The notes beneath the pieces were generated by a model, which was given only the letters and a program-made list of their open reading frames with translations, searched no databases and was not told where the DNA came from. From Oscillospiraceae bacterium (lineage in GTDB: Bacteria > Bacillota > Clostridia > Oscillospirales > Acutalibacteraceae), in assembly GCA_022483045.1 (NCBI GenBank), contig JAKVOA010000001.1, positions 1,468,501-1,532,500 on the forward strand: 64,000 nt of DNA, in the 5' to 3' direction. The translations under genes and the position numbers were made by a program. Of this stretch, positions 12,070 to 22,587 are shown in pieces (position 1 is the stretch's first letter; each line of letters opens with the position of its first letter).

Positions 12070-15000
12070 TCAGTCTACCGAATCGGTGTTATCCTGTGAA
12101 GCATCGGGCTGGCCCTCATCAGCGTCGGCGTCTGTTTTCTGTGCGCCGTCTTCGTAGTTATCGGGGCCGTCATACAGGGCTTCGTCGGCTTCATCAACGG
12201 AGTAGCCATCCAGATTATCTGCAACATTTGGCTCATCAAAGTTGCTGTCATTGGGTGTGAAGCCAATATCATCGTCGTCGTCAAAGTTCTGGCGCAGGTC
12301 AATTTCCTGGTTGTCTTTATCCAGCACCTTCATGTCCAGTCCCAAGCTCTGCAGCTCTTTAATCAAGACCTTGAAGGACTCTGGGATGCCCGGCTTCGGG
12401 ATATTCTGGCCCTTGACGATTGCTTCATAGGTCTTAACACGGCCCACAACATCGTCGGACTTGACTGTCAGAATCTCCTGCAGGGTATATGCAGCACCGT
12501 AAGCTTCCAGTGCCCAAACTTCCATTTCGCCAAAGCGCTGGCCGCCAAACTGTGCTTTGCCGCCCAAAGGCTGCTGTGTGACCAGAGAATACGGGCCGGT
12601 AGAGCGGGCATGCATCTTATCATCGACCAGATGATGCAGTTTGAGGTAATACATAATACCTACGGTAATCCGGTTATCAAAGTACTCGCCGGTGCGGCCG
12701 TCGCGCAGCTGGAACTTGCCGTCTTCGCTCATGCCGACTTTGCGGAACAGTCCGCGGATATCATCCTCATGGGCACCGTCAAAGACAGGTGTCATGACTT
12801 TCCAGCCCAATGCACGGGCCACCATACCCAGGTTGACTTCCAGCACCTGTCCGATATTCATACGGGAAGGTACACCCAGCGGGTTCAGCACAATATCCAG
12901 TGGGGTGCCGTCCGGCAGATAAGGCATATCCTCTACCGGCAGGATGCGGGAAACAACGCCCTTGTTACCGTGGCGGCCAGCCATTTTATCGCCGACAGAA
13001 ATCTTACGTTTCTGTGCAATATAGCAGCGTACCACTTTGTTGACGCCGGGGCTCAGTTCGTCACGGCTGTTTTCGCGGGTAAAGACTTTGACATCTACCA
13101 CAATGCCGTACTCGCCATGCGGCACACGCAGAGAAGTATCACGCACTTCACGCGCTTTTTCACCAAAGATTGCGCGCAGCAGGCGGTCCTCTGCAGTCAA
13201 TTCAGTTTCGCCCTTCGGGGTAACCTTGCCGACCAAGATATCACCGGCATGCACTTCTGCGCCAACGCGGATAATGCCGTTGTCGTCCAAATCGCGCAAC
13301 ATTTCTTCGCTGACGTTTGGAATATCGCGGGTGATTTCCTCCGGCCCCAGCTTGGTATCACGGGCCTCGGTCTCATGCTCTTCAATATGAATAGAAGTAA
13401 ACACATCGTCGCGCACAACTTTTTCACTGATTAAGACAGCATCTTCGTAGTTGTAACCTTCCCAAGTCATAAAGCCGATTAAGGCATTTTTGCCAAGGGA
13501 AATTTCGCCGTCTTTAGTAGCCGGGCCGTCAGCGATAACGTCACCGACATTGACGCGGTCGTTGCAGTCCACAACCGGGACCTGGTTAAAGCAGGTGCCG
13601 GAGTTGGAGCGCAAGAACTTGATAATCGGATAGACATCCGTTCCGCCCTCATCGGCATCTACGCGTACTTCGTCTGCGCTAACACTGCGCACAACGCCTG
13701 CGCGCTTGCACAGCACACAAGCGCCGGAGTCAACGCCTGCTTTGTACTCCATGCCGGTGCCGACAATCGGCGACTCGGTCTTAATCAGCGGCACAGCCTG
13801 CCGCTGCATGTTGGAGCCCATCAGTGCACGGTTGGTATCATCGTTTTCCAGAAACGGAATCATAGCCGTAGCAACGGAAACAACCATCCGCGGAGAAACG
13901 TCCATGTAGTCAACTTTTTCGCGCTCGACAACCACAAAGCGGTCACGGTGACGGCCGTTGACTTTAGAGTGCTGGAAATGGCCTTCTTCATCCAGTGGTT
14001 CGTTTGCCTGGGCAACGATATAATTATCTTCCACGTCGGCAGTCATGTAGACAACGTCGCGGGTAACCACGCCGGTCGCCTTATCGACCCGGCGGTAAGG
14101 CGCCTCAATAAAGCCGTACTTATTGATGCGCGCAAATGTTGCAAGATAAGAAATCAGGCCAATGTTTGGGCCTTCTGGGGTCTCGATTGGGCACATACGG
14201 CCGTAATGGCTGTAGTGCACATCACGTACCTCAAATCCGGCACGGTCACGGGACAGGCCGCCCGGTCCCAAAGCGGAAAGGCGGCGCTTATGCGTCAGCT
14301 CTGCCAAGGGGTTAGTCTGGTCCATAAACTGTGACAACGGAGAAGAACCGAAGAATTCCTTAATAGCCGCCACAACCGGGCGGATGTTGATCAGGGAATG
14401 TGGAGTTAAAGCTTCCAAGTCCTGCGACTGCAGCGTCATGCGCTCACGGATCACACGCTCCAAGCGGGAAAAACCGATACGCACCTGGTTTTGCAGCAGT
14501 TCGCCGACAGAGCGGATACGGCGGTTGCCCAAATGGTCAATGTCGTCCGTTGTGCCAAGGCCTTCCTGCAGGTTGCACATGTAGCTGATGGAAGCAAAAA
14601 TATCATCAATGATAATATGCTTTGGCACTAATTCTTCTACATGGGTGCGCAGTTCTTCTTTCAGGGTTTCTTCATCCCCGCCGGCCTTTTCGATCAGTTC
14701 AGCCAAAACAGAGTAGCGCACGCGCTCCTGAATACCGCATTCTTTTTCTGCGTCAAAGCTGACATATTTTCCGATGTCAACCATACCATTGGAAATAACC
14801 TTTACTTCATGCTCGTTCACTGTTACATAAACAGCAGAAACACCGGCATCGTCCATCTGGCGGGCTGCTTCATGCGAAACCACCTGACCCGCTTCGCCCA
14901 TTAATTCACCTGTAAAGGGGTTTGCCACTGGGCGGCTGAGAACCTGTCCGGTAATGCGGCCGGCAAGATTCAGCTTTTTGTTGTATTTATAGCGGCCGAC

Positions 15001-15813
15001 ACGGGAAAGATCATAACGGCGGGAGTCAAAGAACAGGCCGTTTAAGTGGGACTGTGCACTTTCCAGTGTAGGCGGTTCACTTGGGCGCAGTTTTTTGTAG
15101 ACCTCAAACAGCGCCTCTTCTTCATTTTTGCACGGGTCTTTTTCCAGTGTTGCTTCCAAAAGCGCACTGTGTCCAAAATACTCGCGAATTTCCTCTTCTG
15201 TGCCGAGGCCCAATGAGCGGATAAAAATCGTCACCGGCAGTTTGCGGTTTTTATCGATTCGCACATAAAAAACATCATTTGCGTCATTCTCATACTCCAG
15301 CCAAGCGCCGCGGTTTGGAATGACGGTTGCGCTGTACAGCTCCTTACCGGTTTTGTCATACTCCATTTTATAGTAGACACCCGGGGAACGAACCAGCTGA
15401 GAAACAATGACACGCTCGGCGCCGTTGATGACAAAGGTGCCGCTTTCAGTCATGAGCGGGAAGTCACCCATGAAGACGTCTGATTCTTTAATCTCACCGG
15501 TTTCCTTATTCAGCAGGCGGGCTTTTACCCGCAGCGGAGCCGCATAGGTGGCGTCACGTTCCTTGCATTCCTTGACTGTATAGTTGGGATGCTCGACATC
15601 GAGTTGATAGTCAACAAAATCCAGAACCAAGTTGCCTGTGTAGTCGGTAATACCGGAGACATCTTTAAATACCTCCTGCAGGCCGTCATGCAGAAACCAC
15701 TCGTATGAATTCTTTTGAATTTCAATCAGGTTTGGCATGGGCAAAACCTCATCGATTTTCGCAAAGCTCATACGTGTGTTTTTGCCTACCTTTACCGGTT
15801 TGACATTCACCAT
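12070..15813 (-). CDS. rpoB: DNA-directed RNA polymerase subunit beta
   Basis: Second catalytic subunit of RNA polymerase, 1,247 residues. The rifampicin pocket is intact: [20 protein letters not shown] carries the wild-type Asp, His and Ser at the main resistance positions, so sensitivity is predicted. The C-terminal tail is acidic (Asp-rich, about 70 residues). The ATG at 15813 ([19 protein letters not shown]) follows GGAGTGATTGAGCC; the open frame runs 24 codons further upstream without family similarity. Expressed with rpoC from a promoter at 15969-15997. Confidence 0.98.
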   Translation of the reverse strand: MVNVKPVKVGKNTRMSFAKIDEVLPMPNLIEIQKNSYEWFLHDGLQEVFKDVSGITDYTGNLVLDFVDYQLDVEHPNYTVKECKERDATYAAPLRVKARLLNKETGEIKESDVFMGDFPLMTESGTFVINGAERVIVSQLVRSPGVYYKMEYDKTGKELYSATVIPNRGAWLEYENDANDVFYVRIDKNRKLPVTIFIRSLGLGTEEEIREYFGHSALLEATLEKDPCKNEEEALFEVYKKLRPSEPPTLESAQSHLNGLFFDSRRYDLSRVGRYKYNKKLNLAGRITGQVLSRPVANPFTGELMGEAGQVVSHEAARQMDDAGVSAVYVTVNEHEVKVISNGMVDIGKYVSFDAEKECGIQERVRYSVLAELIEKAGGDEETLKEELRTHVEELVPKHIIIDDIFASISYMCNLQEGLGTTDDIDHLGNRRIRSVGELLQNQVRIGFSRLERVIRERMTLQSQDLEALTPHSLINIRPVVAAIKEFFGSSPLSQFMDQTNPLAELTHKRRLSALGPGGLSRDRAGFEVRDVHYSHYGRMCPIETPEGPNIGLISYLATFARINKYGFIEAPYRRVDKATGVVTRDVVYMTADVEDNYIVAQANEPLDEEGHFQHSKVNGRHRDRFVVVEREKVDYMDVSPRMVVSVATAMIPFLENDDTNRALMGSNMQRQAVPLIKTESPIVGTGMEYKAGVDSGACVLCKRAGVVRSVSADEVRVDADEGGTDVYPIIKFLRSNSGTCFNQVPVVDCNDRVNVGDVIADGPATKDGEISLGKNALIGFMTWEGYNYEDAVLISEKVVRDDVFTSIHIEEHETEARDTKLGPEEITRDIPNVSEEMLRDLDDNGIIRVGAEVHAGDILVGKVTPKGETELTAEDRLLRAIFGEKAREVRDTSLRVPHGEYGIVVDVKVFTRENSRDELSPGVNKVVRCYIAQKRKISVGDKMAGRHGNKGVVSRILPVEDMPYLPDGTPLDIVLNPLGVPSRMNIGQVLEVNLGMVARALGWKVMTPVFDGAHEDDIRGLFRKVGMSEDGKFQLRDGRTGEYFDNRITVGIMYYLKLHHLVDDKMHARSTGPYSLVTQQPLGGKAQFGGQRFGEMEVWALEAYGAAYTLQEILTVKSDDVVGRVKTYEAIVKGQNIPKPGIPESFKVLIKELQSLGLDMKVLDKDNQEIDLRQNFDDDDDIGFTPNDSNFDEPNVADNLDGYSVDEADEALYDGPDNYEDGAQKTDADADEGQPDASQDNTDSVD

Positions 15814-15968
15814 TGGCTCAATCACTCCAATCCTTAATTTAAGAGCCGCCTGTCCGCATACGTTCTTAAGCCACCATATCTGCAAGCGCCCCTTGCCTTT
15901 TTTGCTTTGCTGTGCTATGATAGGGAATAAGAAAAAGGGCGTACGTCTCTATGATGATGCAGTTTAAT

Positions 15969-15997
15969 ATTGTATTCCATTTTCGGCGGTTTGTCAA
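15969..15997 (-). promoter_or_regulatory. Promoter of rpoBC
   Basis: On the minus strand TTGACA (15992-15997) and TACAAT (15969-15974) are 17 bases apart, giving a leader of about 150 bases before rpoB. Upstream, at 16036-16051, an inverted repeat (AGGGTAA, two bases, TTACCCT) could be a binding site. The rest of 15814-16136 holds no gene. Confidence 0.82.
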
Positions 15998-16083
15998 GGC
16001 TGTTCTTCCGGTTTGCCTTGGCCTTTTTCTTTTTTAGGGTAATTTTACCCTTTGGGGCTGTTTTTTCCTTTATACTTTACAAT

Positions 16084-16130
16084 AAAAATACCGCATCCGG
16101 CAGGAAGTCGCTGCTGAACGCGGTATTTTT
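16084..16130 (-). terminator. Terminator downstream of the Rrf2 gene
   Basis: The arms AAATACCGC and GCGGTATTT frame a roughly 28-base loop, with a run of T on both outer sides (A run on the plus strand). It lies just past the stop of the Rrf2 gene and should end the dnaG-sigA-rrf2 transcript before the rpoB promoter. Confidence 0.75.
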
Positions 16131-16136
16131 TATGTT

Positions 16137-16598
16137 TTATTTACCTGAATCTGAGGGCTGCAGTTTTCCCTGTGCAGAGGTGTGGGCCGGGCATTTGCGC
16201 GGCGCAAGCACATCTGCAAATGTATAAGAGCGCAGCTTATCACGCACCAGCACGGTCACTTCATTGTAGATTTCGTGAAAGCGGCAGCTGCTGGTGCCGC
16301 TGTGGTCACAGCTGTATGCCTCCTGCTGGCAGCGGCTGAACATATACGGCCCCTCCACTGCCTCGATAACCTCAAGCAGGGTAATCTGCTGCGGAGACTT
16401 TGCCAGTGCATAGCCGCCGTGTGCGCCTTTAAAAGAAACTACCAGTCCTGCGGCCACTAGTTTTCGCAAAATTTTCAGTGTAAAGCGCTGCGTAACCATT
16501 GTTTTTTCCGCTATGGTGCGCGCTTCTACGCGGCTGTCAGTACCCGCCAGCACCTCCATAATGCGCACGGCATAGTCCGTTTCCAGTGTGATAACCAT
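16137..16598 (-). CDS. Rrf2-family transcriptional regulator, possible Fe-S sensor
   Basis: Rrf2 proteins (IscR, NsrR, CymR, RsrR) are small winged-helix regulators, often sensing iron-sulfur status, nitric oxide or redox. This 153-residue protein has the helix-turn-helix at about 25-65 (RTIAEKTMVTQRFTLKILRKL, then GGYALAKSP) and three cysteines at 90, 97 and 105 in the position where family members bind a cluster, plus one at 136. It starts 11 bases after sigA, with the ribosome site AAGGGG formed at the end of that gene, so it is probably co-transcribed. Its target genes cannot be read from the sequence. Confidence 0.88.
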   Translation of the reverse strand: MVITLETDYAVRIMEVLAGTDSRVEARTIAEKTMVTQRFTLKILRKLVAAGLVVSFKGAHGGYALAKSPQQITLLEVIEAVEGPYMFSRCQQEAYSCDHSGTSSCRFHEIYNEVTVLVRDKLRSYTFADVLAPRKCPAHTSAQGKLQPSDSGK

Positions 16599-16609
16599 TT
16601 ATGCGCCCC

Positions 16610-17716
16610 TTAATCCAGAAAATCTTTCAGCTTTTTGCTGCGGCTTGGGTGGCGCAGTTTACGCAGAGCCTTTGCTTCGATCTGGCGGATACGTTCGCGG
16701 GTAACGTTAAACTCTTTGCCCACTTCCTCCAGTGTACGGGAGCGGCCGTCCTCCAGCCCAAAGCGCAGGCGCAGCACTTTTTCCTCACGGGGGGTCAGGG
16801 TATCCAGGACCTCATTGAGCTGCTCTTTGAGCAGCGTATGCGAAGCGGCATCCTGCGGAGCAGGCGCGTCATCATCCGGAATGAAGTCGCCCAGGTGGCT
16901 GTCCTCTTCTTCACCGATTGGCGTTTCCAAAGAAACCGGCTCCTGTGCAACGCGCAGAATCTCTCGCACTTTTTCCACCGGCATACTCAGCTCGGCACCG
17001 ATCTCATCTGCAGAAGGCTCGTGCCCATTGGTATGCAGCAGCTGGCTGGAAACTTTCTTGACTTTATTGATGGTTTCCACCATATGCACCGGAATGCGGA
17101 TTGTCCGCGCCTGGTCAGCAATAGCACGGGTAATGGCCTGGCGAATCCACCAGGTTGCATAAGTGGAGAATTTAAATCCTTTGGTATAATCGAATTTTTC
17201 CACAGCCTTGATAAGGCCCAGGTTGCCCTCCTGAATCAGATCCAGGAACTGCATGCCGCGGCCCAGGTAGCGCTTTGCAATGCTGACAACCAAGCGCAGG
17301 TTGGCCTCTGCCAAGCGCTTCTTTGCCTCTTCGTCTCCCTCTTTGATTCGCACGGCGAGGTCGATTTCTTCCTCAGGGGACAGCAGCGGCACCCGGCCAA
17401 TTTCTTTCAGGTAAACCTTTACCGGGTCATCAATGGCGACGCCGTCGGTATTGACACCGGCGTCAAGTCCCTCGTCGCTGTCCTCTTTATTGTTGTTCAG
17501 CTGCAGTTCTTTTACAGAGTCGCCGTTGCTCAGGTCATCTATAATCTCGACACCCTGCTCTTCCAGCACATCATAAAACTTTTCGATCTGCTCCGGCTCA
17601 ATGTCCAGCTCCCCGATTGCGTCAAGAATATCTTTGGTAGAAAGGGAGCCCTTTGCCTTGCCCTGCTCGACTAAGTCATGCAGAACTGTCTTTTTGTCCG
17701 GTGTAGCTGCTGCCAT
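16610..17716 (-). CDS. sigA: Primary sigma factor SigA (RpoD)
   Basis: Housekeeping sigma-70 factor directing RNA polymerase to -35/-10 promoters such as those seen in this window. The 368-residue protein has region 1.2 ([11 protein letters not shown]), region 2 with [20 protein letters not shown] and [17 protein letters not shown], region 3 ([11 protein letters not shown]) and region 4 with [20 protein letters not shown] then [14 protein letters not shown]. It lies 11 bases after dnaG, the standard primase-sigma pairing in Firmicutes. Confidence 0.98.
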   Translation of the reverse strand: MAAATPDKKTVLHDLVEQGKAKGSLSTKDILDAIGELDIEPEQIEKFYDVLEEQGVEIIDDLSNGDSVKELQLNNNKEDSDEGLDAGVNTDGVAIDDPVKVYLKEIGRVPLLSPEEEIDLAVRIKEGDEEAKKRLAEANLRLVVSIAKRYLGRGMQFLDLIQEGNLGLIKAVEKFDYTKGFKFSTYATWWIRQAITRAIADQARTIRIPVHMVETINKVKKVSSQLLHTNGHEPSADEIGAELSMPVEKVREILRVAQEPVSLETPIGEEEDSHLGDFIPDDDAPAPQDAASHTLLKEQLNEVLDTLTPREEKVLRLRFGLEDGRSRTLEEVGKEFNVTRERIRQIEAKALRKLRHPSRSKKLKDFLD

Positions 17717-17727
17717 AGAACGACCTC

Positions 17728-19485
17728 CTATTTTTTCTCCGCACGCAGTTTCTCAAGATAGCGGCTGATGTCGCTCTCACTGTCGCTGCGCACGTTCTGC
17801 TTATCATTTTCCTCCAGAATGACACGGATATAAGAATCCACTTCCTGCCTGCCGGCGGGAATACCGTCATGTCTGGCACAGTACCCGGCCACCACCCCCA
17901 TCTCGTCCTGAGAAAGGCTGTCTGCCAGGTCCGTAAGGCCTACTGCCTTGCCATCTTTCATTTTGCCCATGATTATGGTATATACACGGCGATTAAACGC
18001 CGTAATTAACTTTTCCGGCGGCAATTTTGCCGCAATATAGGCTGTATTCTCGGGATAATCCAGCATTGCACCCAAAAGCGCCTCTTCCGCGCGCGCTGCG
18101 CGCAGGTTCTGGCTCTTTTCCGGGTTGAGCTTATCCTGTGTGCCGGCTGTCTGCCGGCGGAACGCACGAAACTCTTTTTTCTGCCGGTAGTGCCGTTTCC
18201 TTTCGCGGATGGATTTTATCTGCTGCAGTAAAGAAAGCCGCTGTATGCCGGTTTCCTCCGCAAGGCGCCCAGCGTACACTTCGCGCTCTATGTCGCTGTC
18301 CAATTCTGCAAGCACCTCTGCCGCAGCATTCAAGTAGCGCACCTTTCCTTCTGGCGTCTGGGGATTCACTTCGCGCTTTACTTTCGCCAGGCGGTACTCC
18401 ACGTCATTGCCGCAGCTGTCTAAAAGCTGCTGAAATCTGGCATGTCCGTTTTCGCCATGTGAGCGGATAAACTCATCCGGGTCTTTGCCGTCCGGCACCA
18501 CCAGAATGCGTACGGCAAGCCCTGCCTGCCGCAGAAGCGGAATGCTGCGAGAAGCGGCTTTCTGCCCGGCGGCGTCCGCATCGTAAGAAGCAACCACATC
18601 TTTTGTATAATGTGCAATCAGGCGCGCCTGCTCAGGGGTAAGGGCTGTGCCAAGTCCCGCGACCGCGTTTTGAAATCCGGCCTGGTGCAACGCAATCACA
18701 TCCATATAGCCTTCACACAAAATCAGGCAGTCTGCCGCGGCATCTTTTGCAAAGTTTAAGGCAAACAAATTCCTGCCCTTGCTGAAAATCGGCGTATCGC
18801 TGGTATTCAGATATTTAGGCTCCCCTTTTCCAAGGACACGGCCACCAAAGGCGACAACATTGCCACGCAGGTCAATAATCGGAAACATGACACGGTCATG
18901 AAAGCGGTCTACTGCATGGCCGTTCCGGCTGGAAAAGGCAACGTTTGCCTGAATCATCTCCTGCTCGCTGTAACCTTTACTGCGCAGAAAATCCACCAGT
19001 GCAAAGCGCGACGGCGGCGCAAAGCCAAGGCCAAAGTGTGTGATAGTCTTTGGAGTCAGCCCACGGTCGGTAAAGTAAGACAACCCCGTGGCCCCCTGTG
19101 GGGAAAGCAATACGTGGTGGTAAAAGCGGGCTGCTTCTCGATTCAGGGCATACAGGCGCATGCGCAGCTTTGCTAAGCCGCGGTCCTCATCGCTTTCCGG
19201 TACAGTCATGCCGGCGCGCTGCGCTAAAGAACGCACCGCTTCCATATAATCCAGATTATCAATTCTTTCTACAAAAGTTATGATGTCCCCACCGGCCCCG
19301 CAGCCAAAGCAGTAAAAAGAGCCGTTGTCGGGGTAGACCGTAAAGGAAGGCGTTTTTTCACTGTGAAATGGGCACAGGCCCACCAAAGTGCGCCCGCGGC
19401 GCTTCAAACTGACATAGCTGGAAACAACATCTTCGATACTGCTGCGTGCTTTCAATTCTTCTACAAATTCCTGCGGCAGCGGCAA
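17728..19485 (-). CDS. dnaG: DNA primase DnaG
   Basis: Synthesises RNA primers for replication. The 585-residue protein has the N-terminal zinc finger ([12 protein letters not shown] then [11 protein letters not shown], about residues 37-66), the toprim catalytic core with [14 protein letters not shown], and a C-terminal helicase-interaction region. It begins with TTG at 19485, preceded by AAAGGAGGGAG, and no ATG is available at a family-like position. It precedes sigA and follows dgt by 27 bases, so the three are likely one operon. Confidence 0.96.
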   Translation of the reverse strand: MPLPQEFVEELKARSSIEDVVSSYVSLKRRGRTLVGLCPFHSEKTPSFTVYPDNGSFYCFGCGAGGDIITFVERIDNLDYMEAVRSLAQRAGMTVPESDEDRGLAKLRMRLYALNREAARFYHHVLLSPQGATGLSYFTDRGLTPKTITHFGLGFAPPSRFALVDFLRSKGYSEQEMIQANVAFSSRNGHAVDRFHDRVMFPIIDLRGNVVAFGGRVLGKGEPKYLNTSDTPIFSKGRNLFALNFAKDAAADCLILCEGYMDVIALHQAGFQNAVAGLGTALTPEQARLIAHYTKDVVASYDADAAGQKAASRSIPLLRQAGLAVRILVVPDGKDPDEFIRSHGENGHARFQQLLDSCGNDVEYRLAKVKREVNPQTPEGKVRYLNAAAEVLAELDSDIEREVYAGRLAEETGIQRLSLLQQIKSIRERKRHYRQKKEFRAFRRQTAGTQDKLNPEKSQNLRAARAEEALLGAMLDYPENTAYIAAKLPPEKLITAFNRRVYTIIMGKMKDGKAVGLTDLADSLSQDEMGVVAGYCARHDGIPAGRQEVDSYIRVILEENDKQNVRSDSESDISRYLEKLRAEKK

Positions 19486-19512
19486 CAGACTCCCTCCTTT
19501 CCCGCAAAAGGC

Positions 19513-20535
19513 CTACATATGCCGCCAGGCGTGCGGCACATAAACTTCCTGGAACAGTTCGACCGCATAGGGGTCTGTCATGCCGGCAATATAATCGACC
19601 GCAGCGCGGCGGCGCCCCTCCTTCACGGCAATTTTCCGCATGTGCTCCGGCAGATGTTCTGGCATCAGTGCATAGTTGTAAAGCTTTTCGACAATCAGCG
19701 GTACTTTCTGCTCTTCGCTTTTGGCACAGGGGTTGACGTAAACCGACTGATACATAAAAGTGTGCAGTGCGGCAAATGCCTCCTGCACCTGCGGGTCCAT
19801 ACGCATCCAGCCATCGGCGCTGCAGCGCACAACCGACCGCACTAGGCAGTCAATGCGCTGACTTTTTGAGTGCCCCAGCACAGCGGTAATCTCTGCCGGC
19901 AGGTCACTTTCAGACAAAATACCCGCCCGCTCAGAGTCATCAATATCGTGATTGATAAATGCAATGTGATCCGCTATGCGCACAATGCGTCCCTCCGGCG
20001 TATTTGCCTGTGCCCCCCGTGTATGGCAGAGAATGCCGTTGCGCACTTCTTCCGTCAAGTTCAACCCACGGCCATCACGCTCAAGCCGCTCGACAATACG
20101 CACGCTCTGCTCATAGTGATGAAATGAAGTGCTGCCATCTTCCAGAGGGTAGACCTCACAGATATTGTTCAGCGCCCGCTCGCCCGCATGACCAAAGGGC
20201 GTATGTCCCAAGTCGTGGCCCAAAGAAACAGCCTCGGTCAGGTCTTCGTTCAGGCGCAGGCAGCGCGCAATCGTGCGTGCAATTTGGGCAACTTCCAGTG
20301 TATGGGTCAGACGTGTACGGTAATGGTCGCCCTCCGGTGAAAGGAATACCTGTGTTTTTCGCTTGAGCCTGCGAAAAGCCTTGCAGTGAATAATACGGTC
20401 GCGGTCACGCTGAAAAGCGGTGCGCAGGTCATCCTCTTCCTCTGGAAACTGCCGCCCGGCTGTGTCGCAGGCATGGGTTGCCAAGCTGGAAAGCGTCATC
20501 TGCTCTATTTCTTCCGTTCGTTCGCGAATATTCAA
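19513..20535 (-). CDS. dgt: Deoxyguanosinetriphosphate triphosphohydrolase-like protein (Dgt family)
   Basis: HD-domain phosphohydrolase that converts dNTPs to deoxynucleosides and triphosphate. The HD metal motif is complete: RTRLTHTLEVAQIART followed by SLGHDLGHTPFGHAGE. The best start is TTG at 20535 (LNIRERTEEIE), 7 bases after GGGGGAG, giving 340 residues; the frame runs 32 codons further upstream through hydrophobic residues with no ribosome site. Its position before dnaG and sigA is common in Clostridia. Substrate preference among dNTPs cannot be predicted. Confidence 0.9.
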   Translation of the reverse strand: MNIRERTEEIEQMTLSSLATHACDTAGRQFPEEEDDLRTAFQRDRDRIIHCKAFRRLKRKTQVFLSPEGDHYRTRLTHTLEVAQIARTIARCLRLNEDLTEAVSLGHDLGHTPFGHAGERALNNICEVYPLEDGSTSFHHYEQSVRIVERLERDGRGLNLTEEVRNGILCHTRGAQANTPEGRIVRIADHIAFINHDIDDSERAGILSESDLPAEITAVLGHSKSQRIDCLVRSVVRCSADGWMRMDPQVQEAFAALHTFMYQSVYVNPCAKSEEQKVPLIVEKLYNYALMPEHLPEHMRKIAVKEGRRRAAVDYIAGMTDPYAVELFQEVYVPHAWRHM

Positions 20536-20596
20536 AACGGCAGCTCCCCCTTCCAGATTTTCTGTGGTAGTAAAAAATATGTACATAGAAGTATAC

Positions 20597-20650
20597 GCAA
20601 AAAAAGCGGCTATCCCTGCAAAATTACGCAAAAGGGCCCGCTTTTTTTCA
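20597..20650 (-). terminator. Likely terminator between the YigZ gene and dgt
   Basis: On the minus strand AAAGCGG and CCGCTTT pair across a loop of about 30 bases and are followed by a run of T. It lies between the stop of the YigZ-family gene and the start of dgt, so the two are probably separate units. The long loop lowers confidence. Confidence 0.5.
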
Positions 20651-20670
20651 GAAAAAGCGCCGGCGCCCTG

Positions 20671-21312
20671 TCAATCTTTCAGTTTTGTATGAATCTGTAC
20701 TGGAAAATAGGTTTCACCAAGCGTCTGCGGCAGCACGCTGCCGCCTGTAGCATCTGCCAGCTCAGCGGTCAGGGCAGGCAGTGCTGCCGCTTCCAGATGA
20801 AACGACACCTGCACCTGGTCGGTAAAGCCGGTGCTGTCGATGACTGCCCCGTGTGCCGGCAGCAATGCCGCCACCTTTCCGTACTGACTGTAAGTACAGA
20901 AAAGCTTTAACAGCAGGCAGGGCTTCATTTGCAGCAGTCCGGCAGCAGAAAGGGCCAGCGAAGCCGCATGCGAATAGGCACGCACCAAGCCGCCTGTGCC
21001 CAGCAGTACACCGCCAAAGTAGCGTGTAACCACCACGGCCGCATCGGTTACGCCGCTTTTCAGCAGAACATTTAAGACGGGCACACCCGCTGTGCCCTGC
21101 GGTTCTCCTGCGTCTGAGCAGTGCTGCTCCCCGCTGCGCAGGACAAAAGCGGGCACATTGTGTTTTGCATCCCAGTATTTCTTTTTTTGTGCCGCAAAAA
21201 AGCCCAGCGCCTCTTGCTTAGAACACACCGGCGCCGCACAGCCGAGAAAGCGGGATTTCTTTTCCGTAAATTCGTCGGTTCCCTGCACAGAAAGTGTCAG
21301 GTACGGTTCCAC
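20671..21312 (-). CDS. YigZ/IMPACT family protein
   Basis: Member of the YigZ (UPF0029/IMPACT N-terminal) family, whose bacterial role is not settled; family members bind nucleic acid or the ribosome and share an RNase PH-like fold. The 213-residue protein contains KSRFLGCAAPV, the family core SDAGEPQGTAGVPVLNVL and RYFGGVLLGTGGLVRAYS, then the smaller C-terminal DUF1949-like domain. The start is GTG at 21312 after GGGGGAAGCACCT; a further 21 upstream codons look non-coding. It lies between rpmE and dgt on the same strand. Confidence 0.9.
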   Translation of the reverse strand: MEPYLTLSVQGTDEFTEKKSRFLGCAAPVCSKQEALGFFAAQKKKYWDAKHNVPAFVLRSGEQHCSDAGEPQGTAGVPVLNVLLKSGVTDAAVVVTRYFGGVLLGTGGLVRAYSHAASLALSAAGLLQMKPCLLLKLFCTYSQYGKVAALLPAHGAVIDSTGFTDQVQVSFHLEAAALPALTAELADATGGSVLPQTLGETYFPVQIHTKLKD

Positions 21313-21429
21313 AGGTGCTTCCCCCTTTCGTTTTTCGCTGCTTTGCCAGAAAGAAAAAAGGCCGCCGCAGAGCAAAGCCCTTTTGGGACTCTGCTATGCA
21401 GCAGTCTTTGCATTCCAGAGAAAAGCGAA

Positions 21430-21633
21430 TCACTTTGTCATGCCGTAACGCTTTTTGAACATATCGACACGGCCGCTGCTATCCACCAGTTTTTGTTTTC
21501 CGGTGAAGAACGGATGGCACTTTGAGCAAATTTCAACGCGGATGTTCTCTTTGGTAGAACGAGTCTTGATCACATTGCCACAGGCACATGTGATGGTTGT
21601 ATCCTTATATTCGGGATGGATACCTTTCTTCAT
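21430..21633 (-). CDS. rpmE: 50S ribosomal protein L31, zinc-binding type
   Basis: Bridges the ribosomal subunits. The 67-residue protein keeps the zinc ligands of the zinc-containing form: TCACGNVI near residues 15-22 and [11 protein letters not shown] at about 35-45. An AAAGAGGTGAC ribosome site precedes the ATG. A good promoter lies at 21715-21743. This is the only L31 in the window; no zinc-independent paralogue is seen here. Confidence 0.98.
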   Translation of the reverse strand: MKKGIHPEYKDTTITCACGNVIKTRSTKENIRVEICSKCHPFFTGKQKLVDSSGRVDMFKKRYGMTK

Positions 21634-21714
21634 GAGTTGTCACCTCTTTCAGCAAAAGCTGCAGCATAACGGCCCTGCGCGCAAAAAAGGCGCAATTAGG
21701 CTCTAAACATTTAC

Positions 21715-21743
21715 ATTTTATCACAACCGCACACAAATTGCAA
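21715..21743 (-). promoter_or_regulatory. Promoter of rpmE
   Basis: On the minus strand TTGCAA (21738-21743) and TAAAAT (21715-21720) are 17 bases apart and lie about 80 bases upstream of the L31 start codon. Confidence 0.72.
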
Positions 21744-21783
21744 GCTTTTTCAGCAACTGCACAGGGAAAAAGCTTTACAGATA

Positions 21784-22587
21784 TCAGCCGGTGGAATTCT
21801 GCCGGTCGAGATAGGTAACGTATTCCTCCAGGCACAGGCTCAGGCGCCGCATAGTTTGGGCATTGTGCGGGCCGACATAGCGAAAGTGGCTGGGGTCATC
21901 CTTTAAGCCGGTGCAGCCTTCTTTTGCATCGGTATAGCGGCGCACAAAGCCGTAATCCACACAGTGATTGAGCAGCCAGTGGTAGGCATCCGAATCCAGA
22001 AACGTTTGGTCCGAGGGAAACGTGACCGCCAGACCGGTCTGGTTTTCGCTGCAGCCGCCGGGCGGTACGAGTGCCGCGGCGTCGCTTTCCGCCACAGCAC
22101 GGGTTTTGTTCTGCTTCTGCATTAAATCGGTAATTTCCTGCTGATAAAGGTTCTCCTGTGTTTTGGCATCTACATAGCCTTTGCTCAAAGTCAAAGTATA
22201 GCCGGCAGCTTTCGCGCCTGCAAGCATCTGCTTTAAGGCAGGCAGGATACGGCTATCTACCTGTATGTTTTCGTAAGTAACCAGCTGCGGGGACAGACTG
22301 TTGTCCGCTTTCTGGTCCTGTGAAACGACAGTAAGCGCCCAGCTGTTGTCCGGCTCGGAAAGCACCTCTGCGCTCTGTACAGAGGCAGCTGCGCCTGAAG
22401 CAGACGAGCCTGTCTTTGAGGCATTTCCCGGCTGATAGGCCCGCCACAGCAGCACACCAAGCAGTACCGCCAAAATAAGAATTGCCGCAAGCACAGCAAT
22501 CATCCAGCGGTGCAGCCGCCGCACATCGGCTGCACTGTCGCGGTTGCTGCCCTCCGCAAGAATCGGTTCCTGGCGATGTTTACGCAT
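21784..22587 (-). CDS. Membrane-anchored VanY/M15-like protein with degenerate catalytic residues
   Basis: Resembles VanY-type D,D-carboxypeptidases of peptidase family M15, which trim peptidoglycan stem peptides. The 267-residue protein has one membrane anchor (about 29-49), a Ser/Ala linker and an extracellular M15 fold: SKGYVDAKTQENLYQQ (135-150), SENQTGLAV (180-188), YHWLLNHCVDYGFVRRY (202-218) and HFRYVG (234-239). The usual SxHxxGxAxD zinc motif reads S-E-N-Q-T-G-L-A-V-T: His is Asn182 and Asp is Thr189. The Glu of ExWH is Asp231, the Trp is Ser233, and the active-site Arg is Lys136. Only His234 remains. It is therefore likely a non-catalytic wall-binding protein. A GC-rich hairpin (22601-22618) sits directly before its ribosome site. 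Confidence 0.85.
   Translation of the reverse strand: MRKHRQEPILAEGSNRDSAADVRRLHRWMIAVLAAILILAVLLGVLLWRAYQPGNASKTGSSASGAAASVQSAEVLSEPDNSWALTVVSQDQKADNSLSPQLVTYENIQVDSRILPALKQMLAGAKAAGYTLTLSKGYVDAKTQENLYQQEITDLMQKQNKTRAVAESDAAALVPPGGCSENQTGLAVTFPSDQTFLDSDAYHWLLNHCVDYGFVRRYTDAKEGCTGLKDDPSHFRYVGPHNAQTMRRLSLCLEEYVTYLDRQNSTG

Noticed and set aside
15814-15885. Longer rpoB N-terminus starting at 15885
   Set aside because: The extra 24 residues do not resemble the beta subunit, and the better ribosome site precedes the ATG at 15813.
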